Assembly: GCA_000437235.1 (NCBI GenBank)
Contig: FR897039.1
Coordinates: forward strand, 17,147 to 58,528
DNA length: 41,382 nt
Reading direction: 5' to 3'
Source of the DNA: Coprobacillus sp. CAG:826
Lineage (GTDB): Bacteria > Bacillota_I > Bacilli_A > RFN20 > CAG-826
Below are positions 33,323-41,382 of the stretch, piece by piece. Position 1 is the first letter of the stretch. Every line of letters begins with the position of its first letter. The notes beneath the pieces are model-generated. The model was given only the letters and a program-made list of their open reading frames with translations. It was not told the origin of the DNA and searched no databases. Position numbers and translations under genes: made by a program.

Positions 33323-35675
33323 CGTTATCCTCTCCTTCCACTTTCTTTAATGTAATCATTTCTTTATCTTTTTCTTCAACATAGCAAATATCTTTAAAAG
33401 GACATAGTTCACAAGATCTTACGGTAGCGTCGATAAACTTCGGTCGAATTGGGAATTCGTTATTCCGAATACTTTGATCCATTGCATAAATAAGAAGTTG
33501 GGTTAAGTTTTCATATTCTAGCCATTTTTCTTTTGAAAAAACTTTCGAATAGGAAGAAAAACCTTTTGAAGTAAGACGCAAACTTGTAATATATTCTGAT
33601 TTTTTAAAAGTAGGATCAAAAGGACGAATATATGGTTCTTCGTCTAATGTCCAACCATTTAAGGTATAATATTTCTTTTCTTTCAATGGATCTTTTTTAC
33701 TTGTGGTTACTGCTTTGGAAGGTAAGACTTGTTGAATGTACCCGCCCATCATTAAAGTATTTTTAAATGGACTTACAATATAATGATGCGATGCATCTTT
33801 TTGTTTTCCTTTTAAAAGAAGACTATAAATCGGAAGCTGTAAAGATAAACCATAAGGTAAAAGGTCTTGATTAAATTTTTCTTGTCCTGTTTTGTAATCT
33901 ACAATCGCACATAAACTTTGATCTTCTTTTAAAACAATTAATTTATCGACTTTACCTAAAACATAGGCGTGTTCATGAAGTGGTAAAACAAAAGTGTTTT
34001 CTAAAAGCACTTGCGGATGATCCATTTCTTGATAATGCTTTATATTAAAATCCCAAATGACACGTAGCTCTTTTTGTAAACGCACTAAAAGTAGTGTTTC
34101 TTTTTCATCCCATTCAGTTTGGCTTTTTAATTCAGAAAAAATTTGATCAAAATCGGCATTTTCTTCATAGTTATGTTCTAATGTAGAATGCGCTAAAGTG
34201 CCAAATTTCGTATAGAAGTTTCCTTCAAAGGGATCGAGTTTTAAACATTTCTCTAAATAATAATGATATGGACATTGGGCATAGAGTTTTAAGGAAGAAT
34301 ATGAATGCTCCAAATTAGAATCTTCATGAAAAAGTTTAGAACCTTGGAATTGATTTTGATAGTCCTTATACGCAAAAGGTTCTAAAAAGGCATAATGACC
34401 TCTTTCTTTTAAACGAACACCATATTTTCTTTCAAAATCACGAAGTTCTGCATATTTTCTTTTGGTATAAGATAACGAATAAGAAACTAAAGACATTTCC
34501 TTTTTACCAATGGGAAGATTCCATTTCCCCGCAAGCATACTTAAATGATGTAAGCCGTCTAAAGCTTTTTTCTTATAAGAAATAATGACATTTTTATTGG
34601 TGAAAATTAAATCTTCAATGTGTTTTTCTTCGATAAAATTATCTTGCACTGATGTATTTTGATGAATCATTTCTTTTATTTTATTAGGAAAGAAATCATC
34701 ATCACGATGAATAACGGGATATTGTCCTTGTTCAAAACCTAAAATAAAGACATATTCATCATCTAAATATAAATGTCTTTTGCTGAAAGAGACTTCTTCT
34801 TCATAATGCTCTTTTTCTAAAGATAAAGAGCGCAGATCCTCTTTAATTAATTCTAATTTGGTCATCAATGAGAAGGAAGAAAAGTCATAAGAACTAAGGA
34901 AAGAATCAATTCTTTCTTTCACTTTCATTTCCGTTTCATTTTCGCTTTCAAAATCATCTAAAGAATGATTTTTTTCATAATAACGAATAACGTTTTGTGT
35001 TTCTTCTAAATATAAATATTTTTCATCAAACAAAGGTTCTGTTGGTAAATGGAATTCTTTTGCTAATTTATAAAAAGGATAAACGTATTCATTTCCTTTC
35101 ATTACGACAAAAATATGAGAAAGAGATATTCCCTTTTCATAAAGCGATAAAATGCTTTGTATCGTATCTTGAACTTCATCTTCAATTGTTTCAAATTCGT
35201 AGACACATTTTTCTTTTTCTTTTTTTTCTAAAATAATCGTTTGCGGATGAATCTTTTCTAACTCGAATAAATAAGCGAGTTCTGCATCATTTTCATAGCC
35301 ATAAATATAAATCGGCTTTTGATGTAAATAATAGGAAAAATAAGGCTTTTGATGAATTAAATTCATCATAAGAAGTTCTTCTCTTACTTTTTCTATTTCT
35401 TCTACTTTTTCAGCATGAACACTATGATAGAGTTTTGTAGCTTTTGAAAAATAGAGTTGCGCAATAGCGTAAGAAAGTTCAGGATGCTTTTGATACCACA
35501 AATAAAAAGCATTGCTTTCCTCTTTTCCATAATAATTATCGAGAATATCCTCTTTTGTGAACATTTGAAAAGAAAGCGAAGGGTATTTTTCCTTCCACTT
35601 TAAAAAATAGAGTTGATCTTCTCTAGGGACAATTAAAATCGCGTTATCCCATGATTTTAGCTTTTCTACATCCAC
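33303..35675 (-). CDS. addB: AddB-type nuclease subunit, compact, no visible Walker A
   Basis: 790 residues against about 1160 in Bacillus. The start is GTG after GAGGTGA. The C-terminal half has the iron-sulfur nuclease: first Cys468 (LYAQCPYHYYL), FGTLAHSTLEH with His496, Asp577 (LGKVDKL), Asp593 and Lys595 (IVDYKTG), and the last three cysteines 755, 758 and 764 (CELCPFKDIC). The N-terminal helicase-like half starts AILIVPREDQ and lacks a GxGKT loop, so this subunit probably cannot hydrolyse ATP. The missing 370 residues fall in the inactive helicase part. Chi recognition cannot be judged. Confidence 0.9.
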   Translation of the reverse strand: MDVEKLKSWDNAILIVPREDQLYFLKWKEKYPSLSFQMFTKEDILDNYYGKEESNAFYLWYQKHPELSYAIAQLYFSKATKLYHSVHAEKVEEIEKVREELLMMNLIHQKPYFSYYLHQKPIYIYGYENDAELAYLFELEKIHPQTIILEKKEKEKCVYEFETIEDEVQDTIQSILSLYEKGISLSHIFVVMKGNEYVYPFYKLAKEFHLPTEPLFDEKYLYLEETQNVIRYYEKNHSLDDFESENETEMKVKERIDSFLSSYDFSSFSLMTKLELIKEDLRSLSLEKEHYEEEVSFSKRHLYLDDEYVFILGFEQGQYPVIHRDDDFFPNKIKEMIHQNTSVQDNFIEEKHIEDLIFTNKNVIISYKKKALDGLHHLSMLAGKWNLPIGKKEMSLVSYSLSYTKRKYAELRDFERKYGVRLKERGHYAFLEPFAYKDYQNQFQGSKLFHEDSNLEHSYSSLKLYAQCPYHYYLEKCLKLDPFEGNFYTKFGTLAHSTLEHNYEENADFDQIFSELKSQTEWDEKETLLLVRLQKELRVIWDFNIKHYQEMDHPQVLLENTFVLPLHEHAYVLGKVDKLIVLKEDQSLCAIVDYKTGQEKFNQDLLPYGLSLQLPIYSLLLKGKQKDASHHYIVSPFKNTLMMGGYIQQVLPSKAVTTSKKDPLKEKKYYTLNGWTLDEEPYIRPFDPTFKKSEYITSLRLTSKGFSSYSKVFSKEKWLEYENLTQLLIYAMDQSIRNNEFPIRPKFIDATVRSCELCPFKDICYVEEKDKEMITLKKVEGEDNDAELDG

Positions 35676-35694
35676 ACTCTCACCTCAAAACTTC

Positions 35695-37170
35695 TTATTT
35701 AAACATTCTCGTTGCTTCTACCGCTTTTTTCCAATTTGCGTATTTTCTTTCCATTTCTTCTTTGTTATCTTTCGGTAAATACGTCTTTTGACATTCATGC
35801 ATAGCTTGAATAAAGGAAAGATCTTGATAAAAACCAACGTTTAAACCCGCTAAATAACATACGCCTAAAGCCGTTACTTCTAAGCAAGGTGGTAAATGAA
35901 GAGGGACCCTTAATAAATCTGCTTGTGTTTGCATTAAATAGCCATTGCTTGTAGCGCCTCCATCGACTTTTAAAGCACTGAGTTGTATACCAGTTTCTTC
36001 TTTCATGACTTCAATCACGTCTCTAGATTGATAAGCAATAGAATCTAAAGTAGCTTTTACAAAATCATATTTCGTCGTTGCTCTTGTTAAATTAAATACG
36101 GCACCACGGGCATTATCATCCCAATATGGAGTACCTAAACCAACAAAAGCAGGAACCACATAAATCGAATGTTTCGTATTTGCTTCTAAAGCACAACGCT
36201 CACTATCGGGCGCGTCTTTAATCATCTTCATTTGATCCCGTAACCATTGTACCGCAGCGCCTGCGACAAAAACGGAACCTTCTAAAGCATAGGTAACTTG
36301 GTCACCAATTTTCCATGCAATGGTAGTTAAAAGACCGTTACTTGATAAGGTAGGCTTTTCACCGATATTCATTAATAAAAAGCAACCTGTACCATAGGTA
36401 TTTTTTAAATCGCCTTTTTGAAAACATACTTGGCCAAATAAAGCTGCTTGTTGATCGCCGGCTATTGCACTGATAGGAAGTTCAGCATGAAAGAAGGATG
36501 CGTAACCAAAAAGATGACTCGAAGCTTCGACTTGAGGAAGCATAATACGTGGAATTGAAAATAACGAAAGTAGTTCTTCGTCCCAGTCCATGCTAAAAAT
36601 ATTATATAACATCGTCCGAGAAGCATTGGATACATCGGTAGCGTGGACTTTTCCTAACGTCAATTTATATAACAGCCATGAATCGACCGTACCAAAAAGA
36701 AGTTCTCCTTTTTCCGCTCGTTCCTGACCATTAGGGATCTGATCTAAAATAAAACGGATTTTCGACGCACTAAAATAAGGATTAATGCGTAATCCTGTTT
36801 TTTGATGAATAAAGGCTTCTTTGTCTAAAAGAGCGGCACATATTTCTTGTGATTGCTTCGACTGCCATACAATGGCGTTATAAACCGGCCTCCCCGTTTT
36901 CTTATCCCAGATAATGGTGGTTTCTCTTTGATTCGTTATGCCCATCGCGGCAATTTGTTCAAAGGTTTCATTTGATTTGACTAAAATTTCATTAACCACA
37001 TCAATGACACTCACCCAAATATCGTTTGGGTCTTGTTCTACCCAACCGGTATGCGGAAAAAAGCAACGAATCTCTCTTTGACTTTGAAAACACGCTTTTC
37101 CATGTTGATCAAATAATATAGCGCGTGTTGAAGTTGTTCCCTGATCAATGGATAAAATATATTTTTTCAT
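35695..37170 (-). CDS. glpK: Glycerol kinase
   Basis: 491 residues, full length. Family marks: SIDQGTTSTRAILFD, GWVEQDP, ITNQRETTIIWDKKTG, and AIAGDQQAALFGQ with catalytic Asp239. It makes sn-glycerol-3-phosphate for glycolysis and lipids. In related Firmicutes a loop His (Enterococcus His232) is phosphorylated by HPr. A His is present at a similar place (SFFHAEL, His228), so the same control is possible. No glpF, glpO or glpD is adjacent. It begins 5 bases after malQ, with a weak Shine-Dalgarno, and is followed after 19 bases by addB. Confidence 0.97.
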   Translation of the reverse strand: MKKYILSIDQGTTSTRAILFDQHGKACFQSQREIRCFFPHTGWVEQDPNDIWVSVIDVVNEILVKSNETFEQIAAMGITNQRETTIIWDKKTGRPVYNAIVWQSKQSQEICAALLDKEAFIHQKTGLRINPYFSASKIRFILDQIPNGQERAEKGELLFGTVDSWLLYKLTLGKVHATDVSNASRTMLYNIFSMDWDEELLSLFSIPRIMLPQVEASSHLFGYASFFHAELPISAIAGDQQAALFGQVCFQKGDLKNTYGTGCFLLMNIGEKPTLSSNGLLTTIAWKIGDQVTYALEGSVFVAGAAVQWLRDQMKMIKDAPDSERCALEANTKHSIYVVPAFVGLGTPYWDDNARGAVFNLTRATTKYDFVKATLDSIAYQSRDVIEVMKEETGIQLSALKVDGGATSNGYLMQTQADLLRVPLHLPPCLEVTALGVCYLAGLNVGFYQDLSFIQAMHECQKTYLPKDNKEEMERKYANWKKAVEATRMFK

Positions 37171-37175
37171 ACTCT

Positions 37176-38654
37176 CTATAAGCGATTCGCTTCTCCTGTT
37201 TTTTGATATAAGTTTTCGGCAAATTGCTCAGTTAATTCGGTTTTTAATACTCTAAACTGCCAGTTTTCTTTAGAAGAACCGGGTAAATTCATACGCGTAT
37301 ATTTTCCTAAATGCAATAAATCTTGCATGGTGAAAATAACGACATTCGCTTTGGACTTCATTAAAGATTCAATAGCGACGTCCACTAAACCTTCATCATC
37401 TCCACGATAATGAAAGTATTGGCGCATGGCCTCTCTATCTTTTGGATTATCTTCAATAAAGTGTAAAAGTACATCATTATCATGGGTACCAATATAAGCG
37501 ACAGAATTTTCTTCGTACATATGCGGTAAGAAAGGATCATTTGGATTTCCGTTAAACGCAAATTCTAAAACTTTTAAACCGGGATAACCACTATAGGCTA
37601 AAAGTTCTTTAACTTCATCGGTAATAATACCTAAATCTTCCGCAATGATTTGAAGTTTTGGAGCCGCTAAACGGAAAGCATCAATAATTTCATGACCTGG
37701 TCCTTTGACCCATTCTCCATGAATCGCGGTTTCTTCTTTTGCTGGAACCTCCCAATAAGATTCAAAGCCTCTAAAATGATCAATACGTAAGCAGTCATAT
37801 AATTTCGACATATGTTTTACGCGTTTTTTCCACCAACGATAAGAAGATTTTTTCATCTTCTCCCAGTTATAAATCGGATTGCCCCATAATTGACCGGTTT
37901 CACTAAAATAATCAGGTGGTACGCCGGCAACTAAAGCGGGATTTCTTCTGGCATCTAGTTTAAATAATGTGGGGTTCGCCCAAACATCTGCACTATCGGT
38001 TGCGACATAAATTGGCATATCACCAATGATTTGAATACCTTTAGATGAGGCATAGCGATGTAAACGCATATATTGTTGATAGGCTTCATATTGCACAAAT
38101 ACCCAAAACCAAAAATCATCTTGATGCTCTTTTCTTGCATCTAAAATGGTCTTTTTATGATGGAATTTGTAATTGCGTGGCCAAGATAACCAACTCTCTC
38201 CACCAAATTTATCTTTTAATAACATAAAATCGGCATAGCTTTCTAGCCATGAATGATTTTTCTTTAAGAATTTTTCTAATTTTTCTTTCATCAAAGGATA
38301 AGCAGTATGAAAAGCTTTACGTAAAATAGTAAATCGCTCTTGATAAATCTTTCCATAATCGACATAACGTAAATTCGTTCCACCTTTAATCGAGCGAATT
38401 TCTTTTTTCGTTAAATATCCTTTTTTCACCAAATCATCCAAATCGACAAAATAAGGATTTAAAGCAAAAGCCGAAAAAGATTGATAAGGAGAATCGCCAT
38501 AACTTGTGGGATTTAAAGGAAGGACTTGCCAATACTTTTGCCCTGCCCTTTGTAATAACTTTACAAACCTTCTTGCTTCTCTACCAAATGTTCCGATTCC
38601 GTGAGCACTCGGCAAGGAAGAAATATGCATTAAAATACCAGAACCTCTTTCCAT
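37176..38654 (-). CDS. malQ: 4-alpha-glucanotransferase (GH77, amylomaltase)
   Basis: I choose the ATG at 38654 after AAAGGTGAT, giving 492 residues. The frame stays open 99 bases further, but that part lies in the terminator/promoter hairpin. Starting ERGSGILMHISSLPS, it has the GH77 active-site blocks LRIDHFRGFESYWEVPA (nucleophile Asp), IIAEDLGIITDEV (acid/base Glu) and YIGTHDNDV. It transfers glucan chains between maltodextrins and would feed glycogen or starch-derived glucans into glycolysis. It is first gene of the malQ-glpK-addB-addA run. Confidence 0.95.
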   Translation of the reverse strand: MERGSGILMHISSLPSAHGIGTFGREARRFVKLLQRAGQKYWQVLPLNPTSYGDSPYQSFSAFALNPYFVDLDDLVKKGYLTKKEIRSIKGGTNLRYVDYGKIYQERFTILRKAFHTAYPLMKEKLEKFLKKNHSWLESYADFMLLKDKFGGESWLSWPRNYKFHHKKTILDARKEHQDDFWFWVFVQYEAYQQYMRLHRYASSKGIQIIGDMPIYVATDSADVWANPTLFKLDARRNPALVAGVPPDYFSETGQLWGNPIYNWEKMKKSSYRWWKKRVKHMSKLYDCLRIDHFRGFESYWEVPAKEETAIHGEWVKGPGHEIIDAFRLAAPKLQIIAEDLGIITDEVKELLAYSGYPGLKVLEFAFNGNPNDPFLPHMYEENSVAYIGTHDNDVLLHFIEDNPKDREAMRQYFHYRGDDEGLVDVAIESLMKSKANVVIFTMQDLLHLGKYTRMNLPGSSKENWQFRVLKTELTEQFAENLYQKTGEANRL

Positions 38655-38681
38655 AAAATCACCTTTCTTTTTTCTATTTTT

Positions 38682-38710
38682 ATTGTACAAAGAAAAAAAG
38701 CGCCTTGCAA
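38682..38710 (-). promoter_or_regulatory. Promoter of the malQ-glpK-addBA run
   Basis: On the minus strand, TTGCAA (plus 38705-38710), exactly 17 bases, then TACAAT (plus 38682-38687). The -35 is one arm of the perfect inverted repeat TTGCAAT-N5-ATTGCAA (plus 38705-38723), so it is also inside the terminator structure of the gene upstream and could double as an operator. The dyad centre lacks the CG of a CRE or MalR box. Confidence 0.7.
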
Positions 38711-38732
38711 TGTTAGATTGCAAAAAAGCGCC
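38693..38732 (-). terminator. Terminator of the yigZ-mrp-pepP run, overlapping the malQ promoter
   Basis: On the minus strand the inner stem TTGCAAT-CTAAC-ATTGCAA is framed by GCGC on both sides (38700-38703 and 38728-38731) and followed by seven T (plus 38693-38699). Confidence 0.75.
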
Positions 38733-38788
38733 AAAAATAACCGAATTTTGCAATTTTTGCCAACTACAAAAAGGGAATTACTGCTTTT

Positions 38789-40171
38789 TTATTCGTGCTT
38801 AGTTTCCTTTTTAGAACCTTGCATGAAATGTTCAATATCTTCAATTTCTTTAATGATATCTTTCGATAAAACTTCCGCTCCATTTTCTAAAACGAGAAGG
38901 TCGTCTTCAATACGAACACCGATACCATATTCCGCAAAATATAATCCTGGTTCATCCGTGATGACCATGCCAGGTTCAAGTTTCATATCGCGGAAACTAG
39001 CATCATGAGTATCAAGACCTAAATGGTGCGTAACGTTATGATAATAGTATTTATAAACTGCATCATGCATTTTGCCTTTATAAATATCTTCTTTTTCGGC
39101 TTCTGTTAAAGGAGCGATTAATTCTCTAGCTTCAATTTCTTTATCCGCTTCTTTACGGATGGTTTCAGCGGAAATGTAGCCGCGAGAAATTAATTCGGAT
39201 TTCAAAAATTCAAAGGAAAAATTATGAACATCCGCTAAAGTGATACCCGGACGGACGAAGTTTGCGACTGCTTTATTGCAGTGTAAAACCATTTCATAAA
39301 TTTCTTTTTCTCTTCCTTTAAAAGTGCCACTCACAGGATAAGTTCTTGAAATATCCGCGCGATATAAATTCTTTTCAGCGCCTAAATCTAGTAACAATAA
39401 CGTATTGGCTTTTAATAAACCATCGGGTGTTGGATAATGAAGAATCGTAGCATTTTCTCCACCCGCACAAATGGTGGGGAACGCTAATCCTGAATGATTA
39501 AAGTTAGCGACCGTGTAGCGGAATAACGAAGAAATTTGATATTCATATAAACCAGGTTTTAATTTCTTCATAATGGCTTCTAAACCGAGTTGTGTTACTT
39601 GAATGGATTGACGAATTTCTTCAATTTCGGCACTTGATTTAATCATTCTTTCTTCCACAATCATTTTATAAGCATCTAAGCAAACTAAGCCTGGATATTT
39701 TCTAGAAAGTTCAAAAGCGTAATCTTTTGTGGTCTTTTCGTTAGCGATATATAATCCAGATTCTAAGTCTAAATAAATGTTTTCAATACGGCCATAAGCG
39801 TTTCTTTGGCCGTCTAAGAATAATTGAAGTTTTGCTTGAAAATGTTTGGTGGGTAAAATATCTTTAACCCCACTTATCTCACTTGCTTCCGCAAAAGAAA
39901 GCATTTTTCCCGTCCACTTTACGCGGTAGGGATCAACTTCTTCAATGAATAAATAAATATTCACATTTCCCGCCGATTTCACAAATACAAGCATAGATTC
40001 CGCTTGTTGAATACCCGTTAAATAATAGAAGTTACGATTCACTTCAAAAGGATAACATTCATCCGCGCTTGCTTTAATTGGGGTTCCCGAAAATAAAACA
40101 GCGACAGAGTTATTTTTCATTTTATGTAAAAAGATGGAACGTCTTTTTGTATATTCTTGTTTGGTAATCAT
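38789..40171 (-). CDS. pepP: Xaa-Pro aminopeptidase (aminopeptidase P, M24B)
   Basis: 460 residues. The N-terminal AMP_N domain (about 1-140) is followed by the pita-bread metallopeptidase. Metal ligands are visible: two Asp in LLLLDLGAEKNLYRADISRT, a His in HNVTHHLGLDTHD, and Glu in MVITDEPGLYFAEYGIG and IEDDLLVLE. It removes an N-terminal residue before proline, in the cytosol, probably with Mn2+. Its ATG overlaps the last base of mrp, so it belongs to the same operon. Confidence 0.95.
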   Translation of the reverse strand: MITKQEYTKRRSIFLHKMKNNSVAVLFSGTPIKASADECYPFEVNRNFYYLTGIQQAESMLVFVKSAGNVNIYLFIEEVDPYRVKWTGKMLSFAEASEISGVKDILPTKHFQAKLQLFLDGQRNAYGRIENIYLDLESGLYIANEKTTKDYAFELSRKYPGLVCLDAYKMIVEERMIKSSAEIEEIRQSIQVTQLGLEAIMKKLKPGLYEYQISSLFRYTVANFNHSGLAFPTICAGGENATILHYPTPDGLLKANTLLLLDLGAEKNLYRADISRTYPVSGTFKGREKEIYEMVLHCNKAVANFVRPGITLADVHNFSFEFLKSELISRGYISAETIRKEADKEIEARELIAPLTEAEKEDIYKGKMHDAVYKYYYHNVTHHLGLDTHDASFRDMKLEPGMVITDEPGLYFAEYGIGVRIEDDLLVLENGAEVLSKDIIKEIEDIEHFMQGSKKETKHE

Positions 40172-41004
40172 TATTTTTCCTCCTCTACATATAATTTAGT
40201 TACAATTTCTAAAAGGTCTTCTAAATAAGAAGAAGCATCGACCATTTCAACTTTCCCCGTATCCGCTAAAGAAACGAAATTAGGGCAAAGAGGAAGACGC
40301 GCTAAAACGGGCAAGTTATATTGTTTCGCTACTTCTTCAACATGGGATTTTCCAAAGACTTCAATATGTTCTTTGCAGCATGGGCATTCAATGTAGGACA
40401 TATTTTCTACTAATCCTAAAATAGGAATATTCATCATATTGGCCATTTTAACAGCTTTTTCTACGATGGTAGAAACGAGTTCTTGGGGTGAAGTTACAAT
40501 CACAATCGCGTCCACGGGTAAATATTGGAAAGTCGTTAAAGCGACATCTCCGGTTCCTGGGGGCATATCGACGACCATAAAGTCGACATCATCCCAAAAT
40601 ACATCGTGATAGAATTGCTTCACCATTTCTCCTAACATGACACCACGCCATACGATAGGATCTTCTTTATGTTCTAAAAACATCATAGAAGAAATAACGG
40701 AAATTCCTGTTTTTGTTATCGCTGGATAAATCATTCCATTTTCTCCCATGGCTGGTTCTTCAATACCAAAGGCTTGTGGAATGGATGGACCGGTAATATC
40801 CGCATCTAAAACACCCACGTTATAACCTCTTTTACGAAGTTCAACCGCTAATAAGGAAGATACGAAGGATTTTCCTACGCCACCTTTTCCCGATAAAACC
40901 CCAATAACATGGCGAACTTTGCTTTTTTCATTGGTAGTTATTTTTTCAATTCTTTCACTGCAGCTTTTAGAACAGCTACCGCAATCATGATTACATTCAC
41001 TCAT
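40171..41004 (-). CDS. mrp: Mrp/NBP35-family iron-sulfur P-loop ATPase
   Basis: 277 residues. A cysteine-rich head (CNHDCGSCSKSC, residues 4-15) resembles the N-terminal cluster site of eukaryotic NBP35. It is followed by the deviant Walker A GVLSGKGGVGKS, then VVDMPPGTGD, and a CPCC pair (about residues 210-213) that binds a bridging cluster in dimers. The protein probably carries Fe-S clusters to apo-proteins. It overlaps yigZ by 8 bases and pepP by 1. Confidence 0.93.
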   Translation of the reverse strand: MSECNHDCGSCSKSCSERIEKITTNEKSKVRHVIGVLSGKGGVGKSFVSSLLAVELRKRGYNVGVLDADITGPSIPQAFGIEEPAMGENGMIYPAITKTGISVISSMMFLEHKEDPIVWRGVMLGEMVKQFYHDVFWDDVDFMVVDMPPGTGDVALTTFQYLPVDAIVIVTSPQELVSTIVEKAVKMANMMNIPILGLVENMSYIECPCCKEHIEVFGKSHVEEVAKQYNLPVLARLPLCPNFVSLADTGKVEMVDASSYLEDLLEIVTKLYVEEEK

Positions 41005-41382
41005 CTTTTTTCTTCTCCCATTTTTCTATCTTTTCCAATTCTTCGATTTGGACTTGACCTTGCGAAATTTCTAATATTTCTTTTCGGATGTCCTTTTTAG
41101 AATTGATTGTAAGTACTACTTCTTCTAAGAAGAAGCACTCCTCTATTGTAGCATTGATTTTCGTAATTGCACGCATCATTGCATCATAAATTTTTGGACT
41201 CATATGAAGCTCATAGCGATAAGCTTCATAACTAGAATAAATACCGGCTTTTTTTAAGGCTAAAGCCCCTGTTTCTACATAGCTTCTAAGCAAGCGTCCT
41301 GCTCCTAATTTAATACCGCCAAAATAACGGACTACCAATAAAATTACGTTTTGTAATTGATATTGATTTAATAGTTCTAAAA
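40997..41382 (-). CDS. YigZ/IMPACT family protein, C-terminal part (runs off right edge)
   Basis: The frame is open to the last base of the window, so the N-terminus is missing. The visible part includes LQNVILLVVRYFGGIKLGAG, the conserved core of the UPF0029/IMPACT domain, and then RLLRSYVETGALALKKAG. A C-terminal ferredoxin-like domain ends in a very charged tail. YigZ-type proteins are thought to act in translation or starvation control. The TTG at 41336-41338 is not the true start. Confidence 0.88.
   Translation of the reverse strand, partial: LELLNQYQLQNVILLVVRYFGGIKLGAGRLLRSYVETGALALKKAGIYSSYEAYRYELHMSPKIYDAMMRAITKINATIEECFFLEEVVLTINSKKDIRKEILEISQGQVQIEELEKIEKWEKKKDE

Noticed and set aside
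38705..38723. Catabolite-responsive or MalR box upstream of malQ
   Set aside because: The dyad TTGCAAT-N5-ATTGCAA lacks the central CG and the TGNAANCG pattern of these LacI-family sites. It is kept only as an unassigned dyad.
38655..38753. N-terminal extension of malQ
   Set aside because: These 33 codons overlap the promoter and terminator hairpin, lack a ribosome binding site, and do not resemble GH77 proteins, which begin close to the chosen ATG.

Overview
The window is AT-rich chromosomal DNA with strong AGGAGG-type ribosome binding sites, the standard code (TGA is used as a stop, for example in the ATGA overlaps of the atp and ABC operons) and typical Gram-positive genes (AddAB-type nuclease, RqcH, lipoproteins, YigZ, a TGS-nucleoside kinase). 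I infer a low-GC Bacillota, most likely a Bacilli/Erysipelotrichia-type host-associated fermenter. The genus cannot be settled from this window. No rRNA, tRNA, CRISPR array or transposase was seen.

Left part (1-7.9 kb), accessory island, all on the minus strand. In the direction of transcription: a promoter block, a two-TM plus PH-like membrane protein, a C-terminal remnant of a paralogue, a second copy of the promoter block, a 1868-residue RHS/YD-repeat protein, a 1-nt-overlapping Cys4 mini-protein (candidate immunity), an orphan fragment resembling an RHS C-terminal linker, and the start of another PH-like membrane protein that runs off the left edge. This looks like a polymorphic toxin locus with displaced modules.

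7.9-16.8 kb, mostly housekeeping: an RqcH/NFACT protein without the usual HhH insert, TrmL, a choline-kinase-like phosphotransferase, a CwlJ/SleB-type hydrolase, a transaldolase and pyrophosphatase pair, and a thioredoxin-like lipoprotein. A LysR regulator is divergent from a three-gene operon (unknown membrane protein, CPA2 cation/H+ antiporter, MgtC/SapB protein).

16.8-23.8 kb: complete F1Fo-ATP synthase operon in the order I-a-c-b-delta-alpha-gamma-beta-epsilon on the minus strand. Subunit c has a two-carboxylate, Na+-type ion site, and subunit a starts with a lipoprotein-like signal. An antiporter operon converges on it, so sodium may be the coupling ion.

23.8-30.3 kb: TGS-uridine-kinase-like protein (+), a two-gene operon of unknown function (-; one DUF5677-like), and a three-gene NitT/TauT-type ABC importer of unknown substrate (+).

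30.3-41.4 kb, all minus: pepP-mrp-yigZ (the last partial), then a terminator/promoter overlap, then malQ-glpK-addB-addA, apparently one operon joining glycogen/maltodextrin and glycerol use to recombinational repair.
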